A stretch of DNA of 64,000 bases from Chloroflexota bacterium. Its GTDB lineage: Bacteria > Chloroflexota > Anaerolineae > Anaerolineales > Villigracilaceae. A model generated the notes under the pieces. It did not search any database. It was not told the origin of the DNA and saw nothing but the letters and a program-made list of their open reading frames with translations. Location of the stretch: contig JABFGC010000001.1 of NCBI GenBank assembly GCA_013112685.1, forward strand, positions 124,001 through 188,000, given 5' to 3'. Shown one piece after another: positions 8,917 through 18,472 of the stretch; positions within the stretch are counted from its first letter, which is position 1, and the number at the start of each line of letters is the position of its first letter. The translations under genes were made by a program, and so were the position numbers.

Positions 8917-11047
8917 TCAAGCGCGTAACATCCGCAACCCACTTCCAATGACGATAAATTCGCTGATCTCGTGTCCTAGCACTGCAATCGGCAGTGAAAA
9001 GGCGCCTGCAACCGCGCCGATGACCAGCGCGCCGATCACGATGGCGGATAGCGCCAGGTTCTGGTTCACCACCGATTGGTTGCGCTTTGCCGAGCTTGAG
9101 CGCATACGCCAATTTTTCGAGATCGTCCGCCATGAGCGCGACGTCTGCGGTTTCGAGCGCCACATCCGTTCCGGTCGCGCGCCCATCGCCACACCCACGG
9201 TTGCCTCCGCCAGCGCGGGCGCGTCGTTTACACCATCGCCAACCATCGCCACGTGCCCGTAGCGCTGCGCGAGTTCGCGGACCTTTGTCACTTTATCTTC
9301 CGGTTTCAAGTCCGCGTAGATTTCATCAATGCCGAGTTCACGGGCAATGGCTTGCGCAGTACGTTCGTTGTCACCCGTGAGCATCACCACTTTTTCCACA
9401 CCTGCCGCGTGGATAGCGTCAATCGCCTTTGCTGCGTTGAGGCGGATGTTATCGCGTATGGCGATCATACCCCAGGGAGCCTCTTCATCCCCAAGCACCA
9501 CCACCGTTTTTCCCTCGCCCTGTAGCTGGTTGATGTCTCCCCACACCCCATCCAGTGAAACGCCCAACTTTGAGTGGAACATGTCTGGGCTGCCGACATA
9601 GATCGTGCGTCCGTCAAGCCTGGCCGAAGCTCCAGCACCGGTCAGGGAGCGGAACTCGGCCAATTCAGACGGCTGAATACCCTGCGCCTCCGCATGCCGG
9701 ACGATAAGCTTGCGCCAGCGGGTGTCCACTGCGACGCTCGATGCCCGCTGCCAACGCCAGCAGTTGCTGCTGCGAAGCGGCTAAGCGATCCGGGTCTTGA
9801 CGCAGCAGGAGCACATCGGTCACTTCCGGCTCGCCACGCGTCAGCGTGCCGGTCTTGTCCATTGCGACCACCTTGACTTTCGCCAGTTCCTCGACATACA
9901 CGCCGCCTTTGATGAGCACTCCCTGCCGCGCGCCAGTACCCAAGGAAGCCACCAAAGTGATGGGGATGGAAATGACGAGCGCGCATGGAGCGGCTGCCAC
10001 TATGAATACAGTTGCGCGCGTAATCCAAGTGACCCAATCCGCGCTGAAAAATAGCGGCGGCACAATCGCAATTAGAATTCCAATCGCAAGCACAGCGGGG
10101 CTGTAGCGCGCGCCGAATCTTTCAATGAACCTTTGGCTCTTGCCCTTCTTTTCCTGGGCTTCCTCAACCATATGGATGATGCGGCTGATCGTGTTATCGG
10201 CAAAGGTCTTGGTGGCGCGTACTTCCAGCGCACCCTCGCCGTTGATGCTACCGGCGAACACAGGATCGCCGGGCTGTTTTTCCACAGGCACGCTTTCACC
10301 GGTGACTGGCGCCTGATTAACACTGGAAGCACCAACAAGAATCTCGCCATCCGTTGCCATCGCCTCTCCTGGCTTGACGATGAACACATCACCAACTTCC
10401 AGTTCTTGCACAGGGATTTCGCGCTCGACTCCACCGCGGCGCACAAGCGCAACTTTTGGTGCGAGATCCATCAACGCCTTGATGGCAGCGCGCGTTTTCT
10501 CTTCGGTATAACCTTCGGCAGCTTCGCTGATCGAATAGAGGAATACCAGCATCGCGCCTTCGCCTGCCAGACCCATGATCGTAGCAACGACAGCCGCTGT
10601 GCTCATTAGCAACTCAATGCCAATTTCACGCTCGAAGATCAGTTCTTCAATCGCTTCACGTCCGAAATAGTATCCGCCAATCAGAATCGCCGCGATGTAG
10701 ACGACGGTTGAGAAAATTGCGGGTACACCTGCCAGCCCAAGTAACCAGCCAATTAACAGAAACACACCTGACGCAACTGATGTTAATACCTTGGGGTTAC
10801 GCCAGGGCTTTGGTTGTTCTGCCATCTCCATCCCCTTCTGCGGAGGGAAGCCGAGTGATTCCAGTTTTTCTTTCACCGCTTCGGGCTTGGTGGAGGCAGG
10901 ATCATATGTGATCGCTACCTTGGCGGACTTAGGATAGATTTTCAGTTCGGCAATGCCGGGAAAGCCTTGCAGGCCGCGCTCAATGGCGGCGGCGTCATGT
11001 TCGCAATCAAGGTTGGCGACACGAAGTTCGAGTTGTTTGGTGTTCAT
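8917..11047 (-). pseudogene. P1B-type heavy-metal ATPase with APC motif, three frame breaks
   Basis: Joining frames yields one ATPase of about 705 residues. The N-terminal HMA-like domain has lost CxxC ('LDCEHDA'). TM helices, 'TGES', M4 'AAPCALVISIP' (about residue 352), 'DKTGTL', 'GDGVNDAPAL' and a last TM with 'HEISEFIVIG' follow. Frame breaks lie near 9707 (one extra base), 9176-9181 (two extra bases in CGCGCG) and about 9085 (one extra base). The last two compensate, leaving about 30 garbled residues. Real decay and sequencing error are both possible. Its position near a CmtR-like regulator and lspA suggests Cd/Pb/Zn export. Confidence 0.8.
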
Positions 11048-11103
11048 TGGTTTACTCCTATGCAGGTAAATGTGTAAATCTAACGGAGCAACAAGTGCTC
11101 TAC

Positions 11104-12471
11104 TTAACGTAACGAAATTACCTCGCGGTACTTGCCGCCTGGCGTTTGCTCCGGCGGTTCATCGGCGTGCTCGAGTGTAACGTGATTGAGCTTATGGTTG
11201 GCGAGCAGGCATGTGATCTCGGTATGCACCGCATCCCACACGCGATTCGGCTCGGAGTCATGTGCCAGGCGCAGGCGCACGCGCAGGCTCAACGGCGCGG
11301 TCTGCAAGACCTGGAACTGCTCGATGCCCGGGATGTGATAAATCGAGGTGCCGAACAGCGACGGCGGAACCGTAATCCGTTCACCATGATCCGTAGGAAA
11401 GACAAGCATATCAGCGGCGCGACCTTGCACGCGGATCGCAGGCGCCGGGTTCCCGCACGGGCAAGGATCGGGGCGCTCCAGGACGCTGTCGCCGAGGTCG
11501 TAGCGCAGGATCGGTTGCACCCGGTTGGCGAGGTTGCTGACGAGAACCGTGTACGATTGTATACCGGGCGGCACAGGCTGGTAGTCAGCATCAACCGGCT
11601 CGAGCACCACCCAGTCGCTATTGACGTGCAGCCATCCGTGTTCGCAGCTATAACTCATGAAAGGGCACTCAGAGGAAGCATACATATTACCAACTTTGGC
11701 GTTGAACACACTGGCAATGCGGTCATATTCGTTCAGAGCCAGTCCTTCAGCTGTCACGATAATCAGTACCGGCTTGATGTGCAGACGGCCGGATTCTTGT
11801 TCGTTGGCAAGCAATTTCATTACAGTCCCATAACTTACGAGAATGAGGGGCTGAAATGTGTTGAGTTCAGCCACAAGATCAGATAGGGGAGCGCGTACCG
11901 ACAGGGGACATAACATTCTGCCGAGCCGCGCACCGAAGTAACTAATGCCGACGCCGGTGGCGGTTGGAGTGCCCATTGCAAGAACTAATCCGATGCGTCC
12001 GCCGGCGGTGATGATCCGGAGGATGTTGCGGACACCGAGCCAGGCGTGCAACATGTTTAAGAAGAGTGGCCCGACCACGGAAAGGGATCGCCTGTCTGCA
12101 AGAAAGATACCGTGAGTCCCGGTAGTTCCAGACGTTGTTACTACAAGGTACTTGCCCAAAAATTGCTTTCCGAACAGATTGGGGTTTTCAACGAAGTGAC
12201 GAGCCTTCTCAAGCGTCACCTCATGGTCGGTGACCCAGTCGTCAAAACGCGCCATCAGCTTCTTCTTGTCGGTGATCGGCAGCAAGGTTGGATCCTCGAC
12301 CCGCTCAGGCAAGCCTTTGTAAAGCTCGCGATAGTAGGGTGAGTTGGCACGTGCATAGGCCACCATCTCGGCAAGGCGTTTGCGCTGCCGCTGCTTTATC
12401 GTAGCCGGCCCTTGCTGTCTGGCTTTGCGCACGTCGAGCAACAACTGTAGAGTATTCTCGCTCAAAGTCAT
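11104..12471 (-). CDS. PaaK-like adenylate-forming enzyme
   Basis: About 455 residues. The AMP-binding loop 'TTSGTTG' is near residue 115, with 'YASSECPF' and 'RYDLGD' downstream, as in phenylacetate-CoA ligase/coenzyme F390 synthetase-like proteins. It lacks the rest of a pathway here, so the substrate is unknown. I choose the ATG at 12471 (AGGAG just upstream, short spacing); longer versions from 12516 or a TTG at 12543 are possible. It lies between methyltransferase genes and metal ATPases. Confidence 0.75.
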   Translation of the reverse strand: MTLSENTLQLLLDVRKARQQGPATIKQRQRKRLAEMVAYARANSPYYRELYKGLPERVEDPTLLPITDKKKLMARFDDWVTDHEVTLEKARHFVENPNLFGKQFLGKYLVVTTSGTTGTHGIFLADRRSLSVVGPLFLNMLHAWLGVRNILRIITAGGRIGLVLAMGTPTATGVGISYFGARLGRMLCPLSVRAPLSDLVAELNTFQPLILVSYGTVMKLLANEQESGRLHIKPVLIIVTAEGLALNEYDRIASVFNAKVGNMYASSECPFMSYSCEHGWLHVNSDWVVLEPVDADYQPVPPGIQSYTVLVSNLANRVQPILRYDLGDSVLERPDPCPCGNPAPAIRVQGRAADMLVFPTDHGERITVPPSLFGTSIYHIPGIEQFQVLQTAPLSLRVRLRLAHDSEPNRVWDAVHTEITCLLANHKLNHVTLEHADEPPEQTPGGKYREVISLR

Positions 12472-12539
12472 GTCTCCTGACTTGTTTCCAATTTGAGTTT
12501 TAACTTTCGACATCATTGGCCGTTGAACATGGCCGCCTT

Positions 12540-12659
12540 TCAACGTATCACTCGCGGCAAGAAGCGCCCCGTCCTCTTCATATACTCGCGATACGCGTCG
12601 CCGAATTTTTCGATCATCGCGCGCTCTTCACGCTGGATGCGGAGGAGAACGATCACACA
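12540..12659 (-). pseudogene. C-terminal remnant of an isoprenylcysteine methyltransferase-like (ICMT/PEMT) protein
   Basis: About 38 residues ('RIQREERAMIEKFGDAYREY' then 'RFLPRVIR') match the conserved C-terminal end of the membrane methyltransferases encoded intact at 18473 and 26220. The membrane part is absent: upstream sequence belongs to the next methyltransferase gene. This indicates past deletion or recombination here. Confidence 0.6.
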
Positions 12660-13288
12660 TATGCTTTCACAAAGTTCGCCGTGAAAAAGTACCATGATCC
12701 ATGTATGGCTTGCAGTTGAAAGCCCACCGACTCTGCCAACCGCTGCACCGTCGTTCGCGATTGATAGTGCGGGTCGGGGAAGATTTCCGTGATCGAAAGC
12801 AGACCACCGGGTTTTAGCGCCGCTTGGCATTGATGCAGCGCTGCTGCCCGGTCTGGGATTTCGCCCAACACGGTGCAGAAATAAATCACGTCAAAATAAT
12901 CTGGCGGAAAATGCGATTGCGTTGCATCGCCCAGGATTGGCGTCAGGTTCGACACGCCAGCCTGTGCTGCACGCGCTTTGAGCCGTTCAATCATTCCAGG
13001 CTGGATGTCCAAGCCGATAACTTCGCCGCCGGGCAGCACTCGCCGGGCGGCAGGGATGAGCAGCCGGCCCGGGCCAGGGCCCACTTCCAATACGCGCTGT
13101 CCCGGTCGCAGCCCAATGCGATCCAGGGTTGTCTGTGTGCTTATCAGCCAGTTCATTAATGGGCTTTCCAATGCCCCGGCAAAGAAAGTCGGACAGGGCA
13201 TGGAGTGGCGACGGCTTACCCACCGCCACCACAGGTTCGCCAACACTAAAACCACTAGAAGTAGACTGATGACAATGTAGAATGTCAT
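12653..13288 (-). CDS. Membrane-anchored SAM-dependent methyltransferase
   Basis: 211 residues: one N-terminal TM helix (3-22) and a class I methyltransferase fold with 'VLEVGPGPGRLL' (SAM-binding motif I, about 66-77) and 'PGGEVIGLDI' (motif II). 'LKPGGLLSITEI' follows later. Substrate unknown. Its end overlaps the ICMT remnant, so the C-terminus may be altered. It lies in the same minus-strand run as lspA and the metal ATPases. Confidence 0.8.
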   Translation of the reverse strand: MTFYIVISLLLVVLVLANLWWRWVSRRHSMPCPTFFAGALESPLMNWLISTQTTLDRIGLRPGQRVLEVGPGPGRLLIPAARRVLPGGEVIGLDIQPGMIERLKARAAQAGVSNLTPILGDATQSHFPPDYFDVIYFCTVLGEIPDRAAALHQCQAALKPGGLLSITEIFPDPHYQSRTTVQRLAESVGFQLQAIHGSWYFFTANFVKAYV

Positions 13289-13325
13289 TGGGCTGATCTC
13301 CGTGGCAAGAAACGTCCTGTCCGTT

Positions 13326-14006
13326 TCATGTAGCAGTCATGAACGAATGAGCGGGCTTTCTGGATTTGTACAGCGACATAGTGCCGAAAATCGTTGCATA
13401 TCGAGCCGTCTCCGTGACATCCTGAAAATCAGCTTTGTTAAAAAACACCGGCAGCAGCCCATTCACGTTGTCAGAAGTTGTACTGAAACCGTCCAAAAAT
13501 TGCACCAGAAAGAAAGCCAGCCGCATTTTCACACTATTTGCCTTTCCCCAGTCTGCTACATGTAATTCACCGCCAGGTCGCAGGACTCGATATACTTCTT
13601 TTAAAGTGCGCTCCTTATCCTCACGCGTCAGGTGATGGAAGAGCAAACCAGAAAACACACGATCAAACGAGTTGTCGGGATATGGCAGATCAAATGCCAT
13701 ACCTTCGTCGAGAGTAATGTTTAGACCAGATCTGGAAATCTTCTCTTTCGCGATTCCAAGGGCCTTGGGATCACCATCCAAGCCAGTCACTTCCGTATTG
13801 GGGAAAGATTGCTTGATGATGAGCGTAAGTGTTGCTGTTCCGCAACCCAAATCCAGAACGCGATGATTTTTAGCAAGCCGAGCCTGACGAACAAGAGCTT
13901 GCTTGAACTCAGTTTCATGCATTAACTTGTCCATCACAGTGTCATAGAGACCAGTCAGCCATTCATATCGCAGGGCAGGAATATAGTTGGTGCGATCATC
14001 GTTCAT
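13326..14006 (-). CDS. Class I SAM-dependent methyltransferase (UbiE-like)
   Basis: 226 residues with 'VLDLGCGTATLTL' (motif I, about 49-61), 'EVTGLDGDP', 'FDRVFSGLLFHHL' and 'LRPGGELHVADW'. This is the standard UbiE/small-molecule methyltransferase pattern; the substrate cannot be read. It starts 93 nt downstream of lspA and is followed by a second methyltransferase. Metal- or metalloid-island methyltransferases are known, but no specific reaction is claimed. Confidence 0.85.
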   Translation of the reverse strand: MNDDRTNYIPALRYEWLTGLYDTVMDKLMHETEFKQALVRQARLAKNHRVLDLGCGTATLTLIIKQSFPNTEVTGLDGDPKALGIAKEKISRSGLNITLDEGMAFDLPYPDNSFDRVFSGLLFHHLTREDKERTLKEVYRVLRPGGELHVADWGKANSVKMRLAFFLVQFLDGFSTTSDNVNGLLPVFFNKADFQDVTETARYATIFGTMSLYKSRKPAHSFMTAT

Positions 14007-14098
14007 GTTCTATTCTCCTTATCAGATAAAATCGTAAAATTGTTTTGATAACCAACAAACAATCGGCGGGACTTGGCCCACTTTCATTCTCGACCCCG

Positions 14099-14599
14099 TC
14101 ATGTGAAAGATTCTTCACCCACAAGAGCATCATCGCGGCTTTGTTTGGAAATTGTCAGCATCAAGAGAGAGACGCCGAGCACGATAAAACCATCTGCCAG
14201 GTTGAAAGTCGGCCAGCGAGCCGCGCTCCAGCCCATATCCAGAAAGTCTGTGACGCGGCCATCGGGTAGGCGATCTACAAAGTTGGCTACTGCGCCACCG
14301 AGAATCATCCCAATGGGAAAGGCTGCAACAGGCGGAATCTCACCCGCACGCAGCGCGCGCACCATCCAAACTGCCAGGACGATAATGATGAGTCCCGTGA
14401 GTATCAGTGGTCCAATCCCGCCATTCGCGAACAATCCAAATGCCACACCTGTGTTGTAGCCCAACGTCAAACGAAAGAATTGTCCGATGAGAGGGATGGG
14501 GGTATAAAGCGACAGAGTCCTTTCGGCCCAGGTTTTGGTCAGCCCATCAACTGCAAGAGCAATAAGTAGTGCAATGAGAAAACGAAGTTGCAGTTTCAT
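14099..14599 (-). CDS. lspA: Lipoprotein signal peptidase II
   Basis: 166 residues with four TM helices and both catalytic Asp regions: 'GRVTDFLDM' and 'FNLADGFI'. 'NTGVAFGLF' is the conserved substrate-site motif. The start at 14599 lies 2 nt past the ArsR stop, so the two are co-transcribed. A second lspA next to a CmtR/CadC-type regulator and a P1B ATPase is known from Cd/Pb resistance operons (PbrC-like), so this is probably the accessory resistance copy, not the housekeeping one. Confidence 0.9.
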   Translation of the reverse strand: MKLQLRFLIALLIALAVDGLTKTWAERTLSLYTPIPLIGQFFRLTLGYNTGVAFGLFANGGIGPLILTGLIIIVLAVWMVRALRAGEIPPVAAFPIGMILGGAVANFVDRLPDGRVTDFLDMGWSAARWPTFNLADGFIVLGVSLLMLTISKQSRDDALVGEESFT

Positions 14600-14601
14600 A
14601 T

Positions 14602-14955
14602 CTACTTGCGACTTTCTGTCCGCGGGATGTTGTAACGAGTACATTCATAGACCCCGCGCGCGACATCCGCCAGAAGCGATTCAGCCAGAGCCAACAGTTC
14701 ACCCACTCGATCATCGCTCAAATGATAGGTGACATAGCGGCCCTCCTGCTCAGCGACCACAAGGCCGCAGTCGCGCAAACAGCCCAGATGGTTCGAGACA
14801 TTAGGCTGCGAGAGGCCGGTCGCCTCGACGATTTCGCTCACCGTGAGTGGGCCATTGCGTAGCGCATCGAGAATTCCCAGACGAGACGGATCGCCGAAGC
14901 CGCGGAATAGTTTGGCTTGGAGGTCGGTTTTGGAAGGTGCAGAGATCATAATCAT
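14602..14955 (-). CDS. ArsR/SmtB-family sensor, CmtR-like cysteine site
   Basis: 117 residues, winged helix with 'LSQPNVSNHLGCLRDCGLV' as recognition region. C59-x3-C63 plus C105 in 'GVYECTRY' reproduce the spacing of the Cd/Pb sensor CmtR (C57, C61, C102). Hence Cd(II)/Pb(II) sensing is predicted from established family chemistry. GAGGA precedes the start. It heads the minus-strand run lspA - methyltransferases - PaaK-like - ATPase, and an inverted repeat lies directly upstream. Confidence 0.85.
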   Translation of the reverse strand: MIMISAPSKTDLQAKLFRGFGDPSRLGILDALRNGPLTVSEIVEATGLSQPNVSNHLGCLRDCGLVVAEQEGRYVTYHLSDDRVGELLALAESLLADVARGVYECTRYNIPRTESRK

Positions 14956-14963
14956 AGTTCCTC

Positions 14964-14991
14964 ATATCATTATATCAGTACTTAATGATAT
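14964..14991. promoter_or_regulatory. Probable ArsR operator
   Basis: Inverted repeat ATATCATTA - 10 nt - TAATGATAT, 9 nt upstream of the CmtR-like gene, in an AT-rich stretch. Size and symmetry fit an ArsR-family dimer site. Confidence 0.6.
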
Positions 14992-15106
14992 TTTACCCCG
15001 AGAGGAGAAACTGTCAAGGATTTATACGGCTTTTTCACTTGTTCTACACAACTTCTATATATCTGGGGATTATCCTGTGCGTAACTTCACAAACAGGAGA
15101 TGCCCC

Positions 15107-15883
15107 ATGAAATTCGTAAAAATCCTTCTCGGACTGGTCGCGGCTGGAACCGTACTGGTGGGCGGGTTCATGGCAGGAACTTTCATCACACAGATGCGCG
15201 CCATCAGCGCCCCAGTGCAACAATTTGCCCAACCGACATTCGTTCCACAACAGATTCAACCGACGATAGTTCCGCAACAACAAATTCAACCCACAGTAAT
15301 TCCGCAACAATTCCAAGCAACATCCATTCCACAAACGACACCGCCCGCCATTCCTCCGCAGGGACAGTGGAGACCAGGCTGGTGGATGATGAGTCCAGAG
15401 GGAGAATGGGAGCATGGTTGGATGACGAATCCGAACTACTCACAACAGGGACAACAAGGCTGGGGCATGATGCACGATTGGAACGACAATAACTGGAGTG
15501 GTATGCATGGCGGCATGATGAACGGAAATGGCAGTGGCTGGCAGGCTAACCCTAACTGGAACCTTACGCCGACTGTGCGAAACAGTTCACCGACTTCTCC
15601 CACTCCCTCAATATCCATTTCATTCAGAGATAACGTTCAGCCCATCTTTGTAGCGCGATGTGTCGCCTGTCACGGCGGGACGAACGGCTTGTATCTCGAT
15701 ACATATGAGAACGCACTGAAAGGCGGCGCCAGTGGCGCAGTCATTATCCCTGGCGATGTATACAACAGCCGCCTTGCTTACTACGTGTACAGTGGCTACA
15801 TGCCTTTCCGCAGCGCGCCCCTCACTCCAGCAGAAATCCAAACCATTTTGGATTGGATCGCAGCGGGCGCTCAAAACAACTAA
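15107..15883 (+). CDS. Membrane-anchored c-type cytochrome domain protein, Met/Trp/Gln-rich linker
   Basis: 258 residues. An N-terminal TM/signal anchor (about 5-27) leads into a Gln/Pro/Thr-rich linker with repeated 'PQQ-x-QPT' units, then a Trp/Met/Gly/Asn-rich region (95-155) and a C-terminal cytochrome c domain with C-V-A-C-H near residue 185. The start at 15107 has AGGAG upstream. The domain type resembles the planctomycete-type cytochromes. Next to a Met-rich membrane protein and a two-component system, a role in periplasmic copper redox is plausible. Confidence 0.8.
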   Translation: MKFVKILLGLVAAGTVLVGGFMAGTFITQMRAISAPVQQFAQPTFVPQQIQPTIVPQQQIQPTVIPQQFQATSIPQTTPPAIPPQGQWRPGWWMMSPEGEWEHGWMTNPNYSQQGQQGWGMMHDWNDNNWSGMHGGMMNGNGSGWQANPNWNLTPTVRNSSPTSPTPSISISFRDNVQPIFVARCVACHGGTNGLYLDTYENALKGGASGAVIIPGDVYNSRLAYYVYSGYMPFRSAPLTPAEIQTILDWIAAGAQNN

Positions 15884-15920
15884 CCATTTCAAAAATAAAC
15901 AACAATAAGGAGATGATACA

Positions 15921-16235
15921 ATGAAAAACATTACACTCTGGATCGTGATCGGCGTAGTCGCCCTGTTTGCTCTTGGCTTGGTTGGCGGCATGTTCATGCC
16001 CTTTGGATGGAACAATTCCGCCTATGGTTATGGCTGTGACGGCTGGAACGGCTACGGAAACATGATGGGTTATCGCGGGTACATGCCGATGATGATGGGC
16101 GGTTGGGGAATGCCTTTTGGATTTCTCGGCATGGCGTTCATGTGGCTCGTTCCACTTGGCGTGCTTGCGCTCATCGTCGGAGGCATTTTCTGGCTGGTAC
16201 GCACACTAACGCAAAAGCAGTCTTCCCCTTCCTAG
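15921..16235 (+). CDS. Small Met/Gly-rich membrane protein
   Basis: 104 residues with two TM helices (6-27, 65-95) separated by a Tyr/Gly/Met-rich loop containing Met triplets. Such Met clusters commonly bind Cu(I). AAGGAG lies upstream, 38 nt after the cytochrome gene, so probably one operon with it and the downstream two-component system. Confidence 0.65.
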   Translation: MKNITLWIVIGVVALFALGLVGGMFMPFGWNNSAYGYGCDGWNGYGNMMGYRGYMPMMMGGWGMPFGFLGMAFMWLVPLGVLALIVGGIFWLVRTLTQKQSSPS

Positions 16236-16262
16236 GCATGCTCGAATAGCAGGAGATTGGTT

Positions 16263-16962
16263 TTGGCAGACAAAATCTTGGTCGTTGAAGACGAAGCGCA
16301 AATCACCCGCACCTTGCGGTTGTATCTCGAACAGGCTGGCTACCAGGTTGTCATCATCTCTGATGGCGCACAGGCAATGCCAGCCTTTCGGCATGAAAAG
16401 CCCGATCTTGTCATCCTGGATTTGCACCTTCCGCACGTGGATGGCTGGGAGGTCTGCCGCCAGATCCGCCGCGAAACGGATACACCTATCATCATGCTTA
16501 CTGCCCGCAGTGAGGAGAGCGATAAACTCATTGGTTTGGAACTCGGAGCGGATGATTACGTTACCAAGCCGTTTAGTCCACGTGAGGTAACGGCGCGTGT
16601 ACGCGTTGTCTTTGCGGCGAAGTCGTGGACAGGTGCAGCCGCCGCCCATCCTGCGCGCCGATACACTCGTTCTGGACCTCGAAGCGCATACCGCGACCAA
16701 GGATGACCAGCTCCTTGATCTGACTCCAACCGAATTCGAGATTCTTGCCGCGTTCATGCGTCATCCAGGGCAGGCATTCACCCGATTACAGTTGGTCGAA
16801 GCCGCACAGGGCGTGGCTTATGAAGGGTATGAGCGTGTGATGGATCAGCACATCAAAAACTTGCGCGCCAAACTGGGTGACGACGCCCGCGCGCCGCGCT
16901 TCATTGAAACAGTGTTCGGTGTGGGTTATCGGTTTTCTGCGGAGTTTCGCCATGATGCGTAG
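16263..16962 (+). CDS. OmpR/PhoB-family response regulator, frameshifted
   Basis: N-terminal receiver: 'ILVVEDEAQI', phosphoacceptor D in 'LVILDLHLPHVDGWEV', 'IIMLTAR' and K in 'DDYVTKPFSPRE'. The C-terminal winged helix ('LDLTPTEFEILAAFMRHPGQ...VFGVGYRF') is in another frame; the switch lies at 16601-16612 and a one-base change joins them. I prefer the TTG at 16263 (7 nt from AGGAG) over the TTG at 16257. The stop overlaps the kinase start. Copper-type inducer is inferred from the kinase. Confidence 0.8.
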
Positions 16963-18406
16963 TTTGTGGCTCAAGCTAATGGGTGCATTTTTATTGGTGG
17001 TTGTGGTCGGCGGCGGCATTGACACCTACCTGGTCAGCCGTTCGACGCAGACACAATTCAGCCAATACATCGATCAAAATGGACGGGTGTTTGCACAACA
17101 ACTTGCTCCCATCCTTGCCCAGTATTACAGTCGTCAGGGGAATTGGCAGGGTGTGGAGAACTTGCTCAATAATCCCTGGGGAACATCCATGATGAATGAT
17201 GGCATGGGGATGATGGGAGAGGACAACTGGGGCATGTGGCAGGAAGGAAATGGAATGGAAATGGGCGGCGATATGATGGGTTCTACCTCCAATCCCTGGA
17301 ACATGATGGGAGTGCGTCTCCTGCTTGCCGACGCGCAGGGGACGATTATCGCCGATAGCGCCGCGCAGGATGTTGGAAAGAGTCTTTCATCAGCGGATTT
17401 AGTAGCAGGTGTGCCTGTCATTGCAGGAAATCAGCAGGTGGGAACGCTTCTGCCTGTTTATGCGAGTCCAAATGCAACCAGCCCCGCTGGGGAATTTGTC
17501 ACATCGGTCAATCGTTCAACCTGGCTGGCAGGAATCGTTGCCGCCGTTGTAGCGCTGTTGCTTGGTTCGTTGCTGTTCTTTCAAATTGTTGCGCCTATAC
17601 AACGGCTGACTTCCGCCGCCCAGAAAATCGCAGCAGGACATTTGCGTCAACGCATTCCAACACACTCGCAGGATGAAATCGGTACGTTGGCAACTGCATT
17701 CAATCAAATGGCGGACTCGCTTGCACAACATGAAGAATTGCGCCGCAATCTGATCGCGGATGTCGCCCATGAACTGCGCACTCCGCTTACGGTGATTCAG
17801 GGGAATCTGGAAGCCATGTTGGATGGAGTCCTGCCCGCCAGTCCACAAGAAATTGCTACACTGCGGGATGAAGCAGCATTATTGACTCGTCTCGTTTCGG
17901 ATTTAAGATTGCTTTCGCTGGCGGAAGCGGGTCAATTGAAGCTGGAACGCGTGAAGATCGATCCCGCTGAACTCATTATGCGGGCAGTCGAGCCGTTCCG
18001 TTTGCAGGCACAATCCAGCCAGATTGAACTCGCATTGGAACTTGCGCCCAACTTGCCATCTATTAGTGTGGACGCGGATCGTATCGCCCAGGTAATTCGC
18101 AATCTGCTCAGTAATGCTTTGCGTCACACACCTGCAGGGGGACGGGTTACAGTGACATGCAGAAACGATAAAACCCAGAGCCTCCTCATCACGGTATCTG
18201 ATACAGGTGAGGGCATTCCACCTGATGATCTGCCCTTTGTCTTTGACCGCTTCTATCGCGCTGACAAATCCCGTTCACGCGCCAGCGGCGGATCGGGGAT
18301 TGGGCTGGCGATTGTAAAACAATTAGTAGAGGCGCACGGCGGGAAAGTACGGGCGGAAAGTCAGTCAGGGCAGGGAACAACGTTTGGGTTCACCCTGCCA
18401 TCTTGA
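16952..18406 (+). CDS. Sensor histidine kinase with Met-rich periplasmic domain
   Basis: 484 residues. TM1 (8-28), then a periplasmic domain of about 150 residues with a Met/Gly/Trp/Asn-rich insert (about 83-118), TM2 (about 190-210), HAMP, HisKA with His273 in 'HELRTPL', and HATPase ('NLLSNALRHTP', 'DTGEGIPP', 'GGSGIGLAIVKQ'). The start overlaps the regulator stop. The Met cluster resembles Cu(I)-binding loops, so I infer a copper-responsive kinase paired with the preceding regulator. Confidence 0.88.
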   Translation: MMRSLWLKLMGAFLLVVVVGGGIDTYLVSRSTQTQFSQYIDQNGRVFAQQLAPILAQYYSRQGNWQGVENLLNNPWGTSMMNDGMGMMGEDNWGMWQEGNGMEMGGDMMGSTSNPWNMMGVRLLLADAQGTIIADSAAQDVGKSLSSADLVAGVPVIAGNQQVGTLLPVYASPNATSPAGEFVTSVNRSTWLAGIVAAVVALLLGSLLFFQIVAPIQRLTSAAQKIAAGHLRQRIPTHSQDEIGTLATAFNQMADSLAQHEELRRNLIADVAHELRTPLTVIQGNLEAMLDGVLPASPQEIATLRDEAALLTRLVSDLRLLSLAEAGQLKLERVKIDPAELIMRAVEPFRLQAQSSQIELALELAPNLPSISVDADRIAQVIRNLLSNALRHTPAGGRVTVTCRNDKTQSLLITVSDTGEGIPPDDLPFVFDRFYRADKSRSRASGGSGIGLAIVKQLVEAHGGKVRAESQSGQGTTFGFTLPS

Positions 18407-18436
18407 CGAATCTTCAAGCAGGGGGTATGATTGCAA

Positions 18437-18460
18437 ATAGTTGAGCAACTATTCAACTAT
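18437..18460. promoter_or_regulatory. Probable SmtB/CzrA-type operator
   Basis: Inverted repeat ATAGTTGA - 8 nt - TCAACTAT, with a nested AATAGTTG-AG-CAACTATT palindrome, directly before the membrane methyltransferase gene that leads the ArsR gene. The TTGA...TCAA form resembles published ArsR-family metal operators. Confidence 0.65.
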
Positions 18461-18472
18461 TTAGAGATGTCT

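Noticed and set aside
15204..15443. Repetitive Ser/Val frame opposite the cytochrome gene
   Set aside because: It mirrors the Gln/Pro linker codons on the coding strand.
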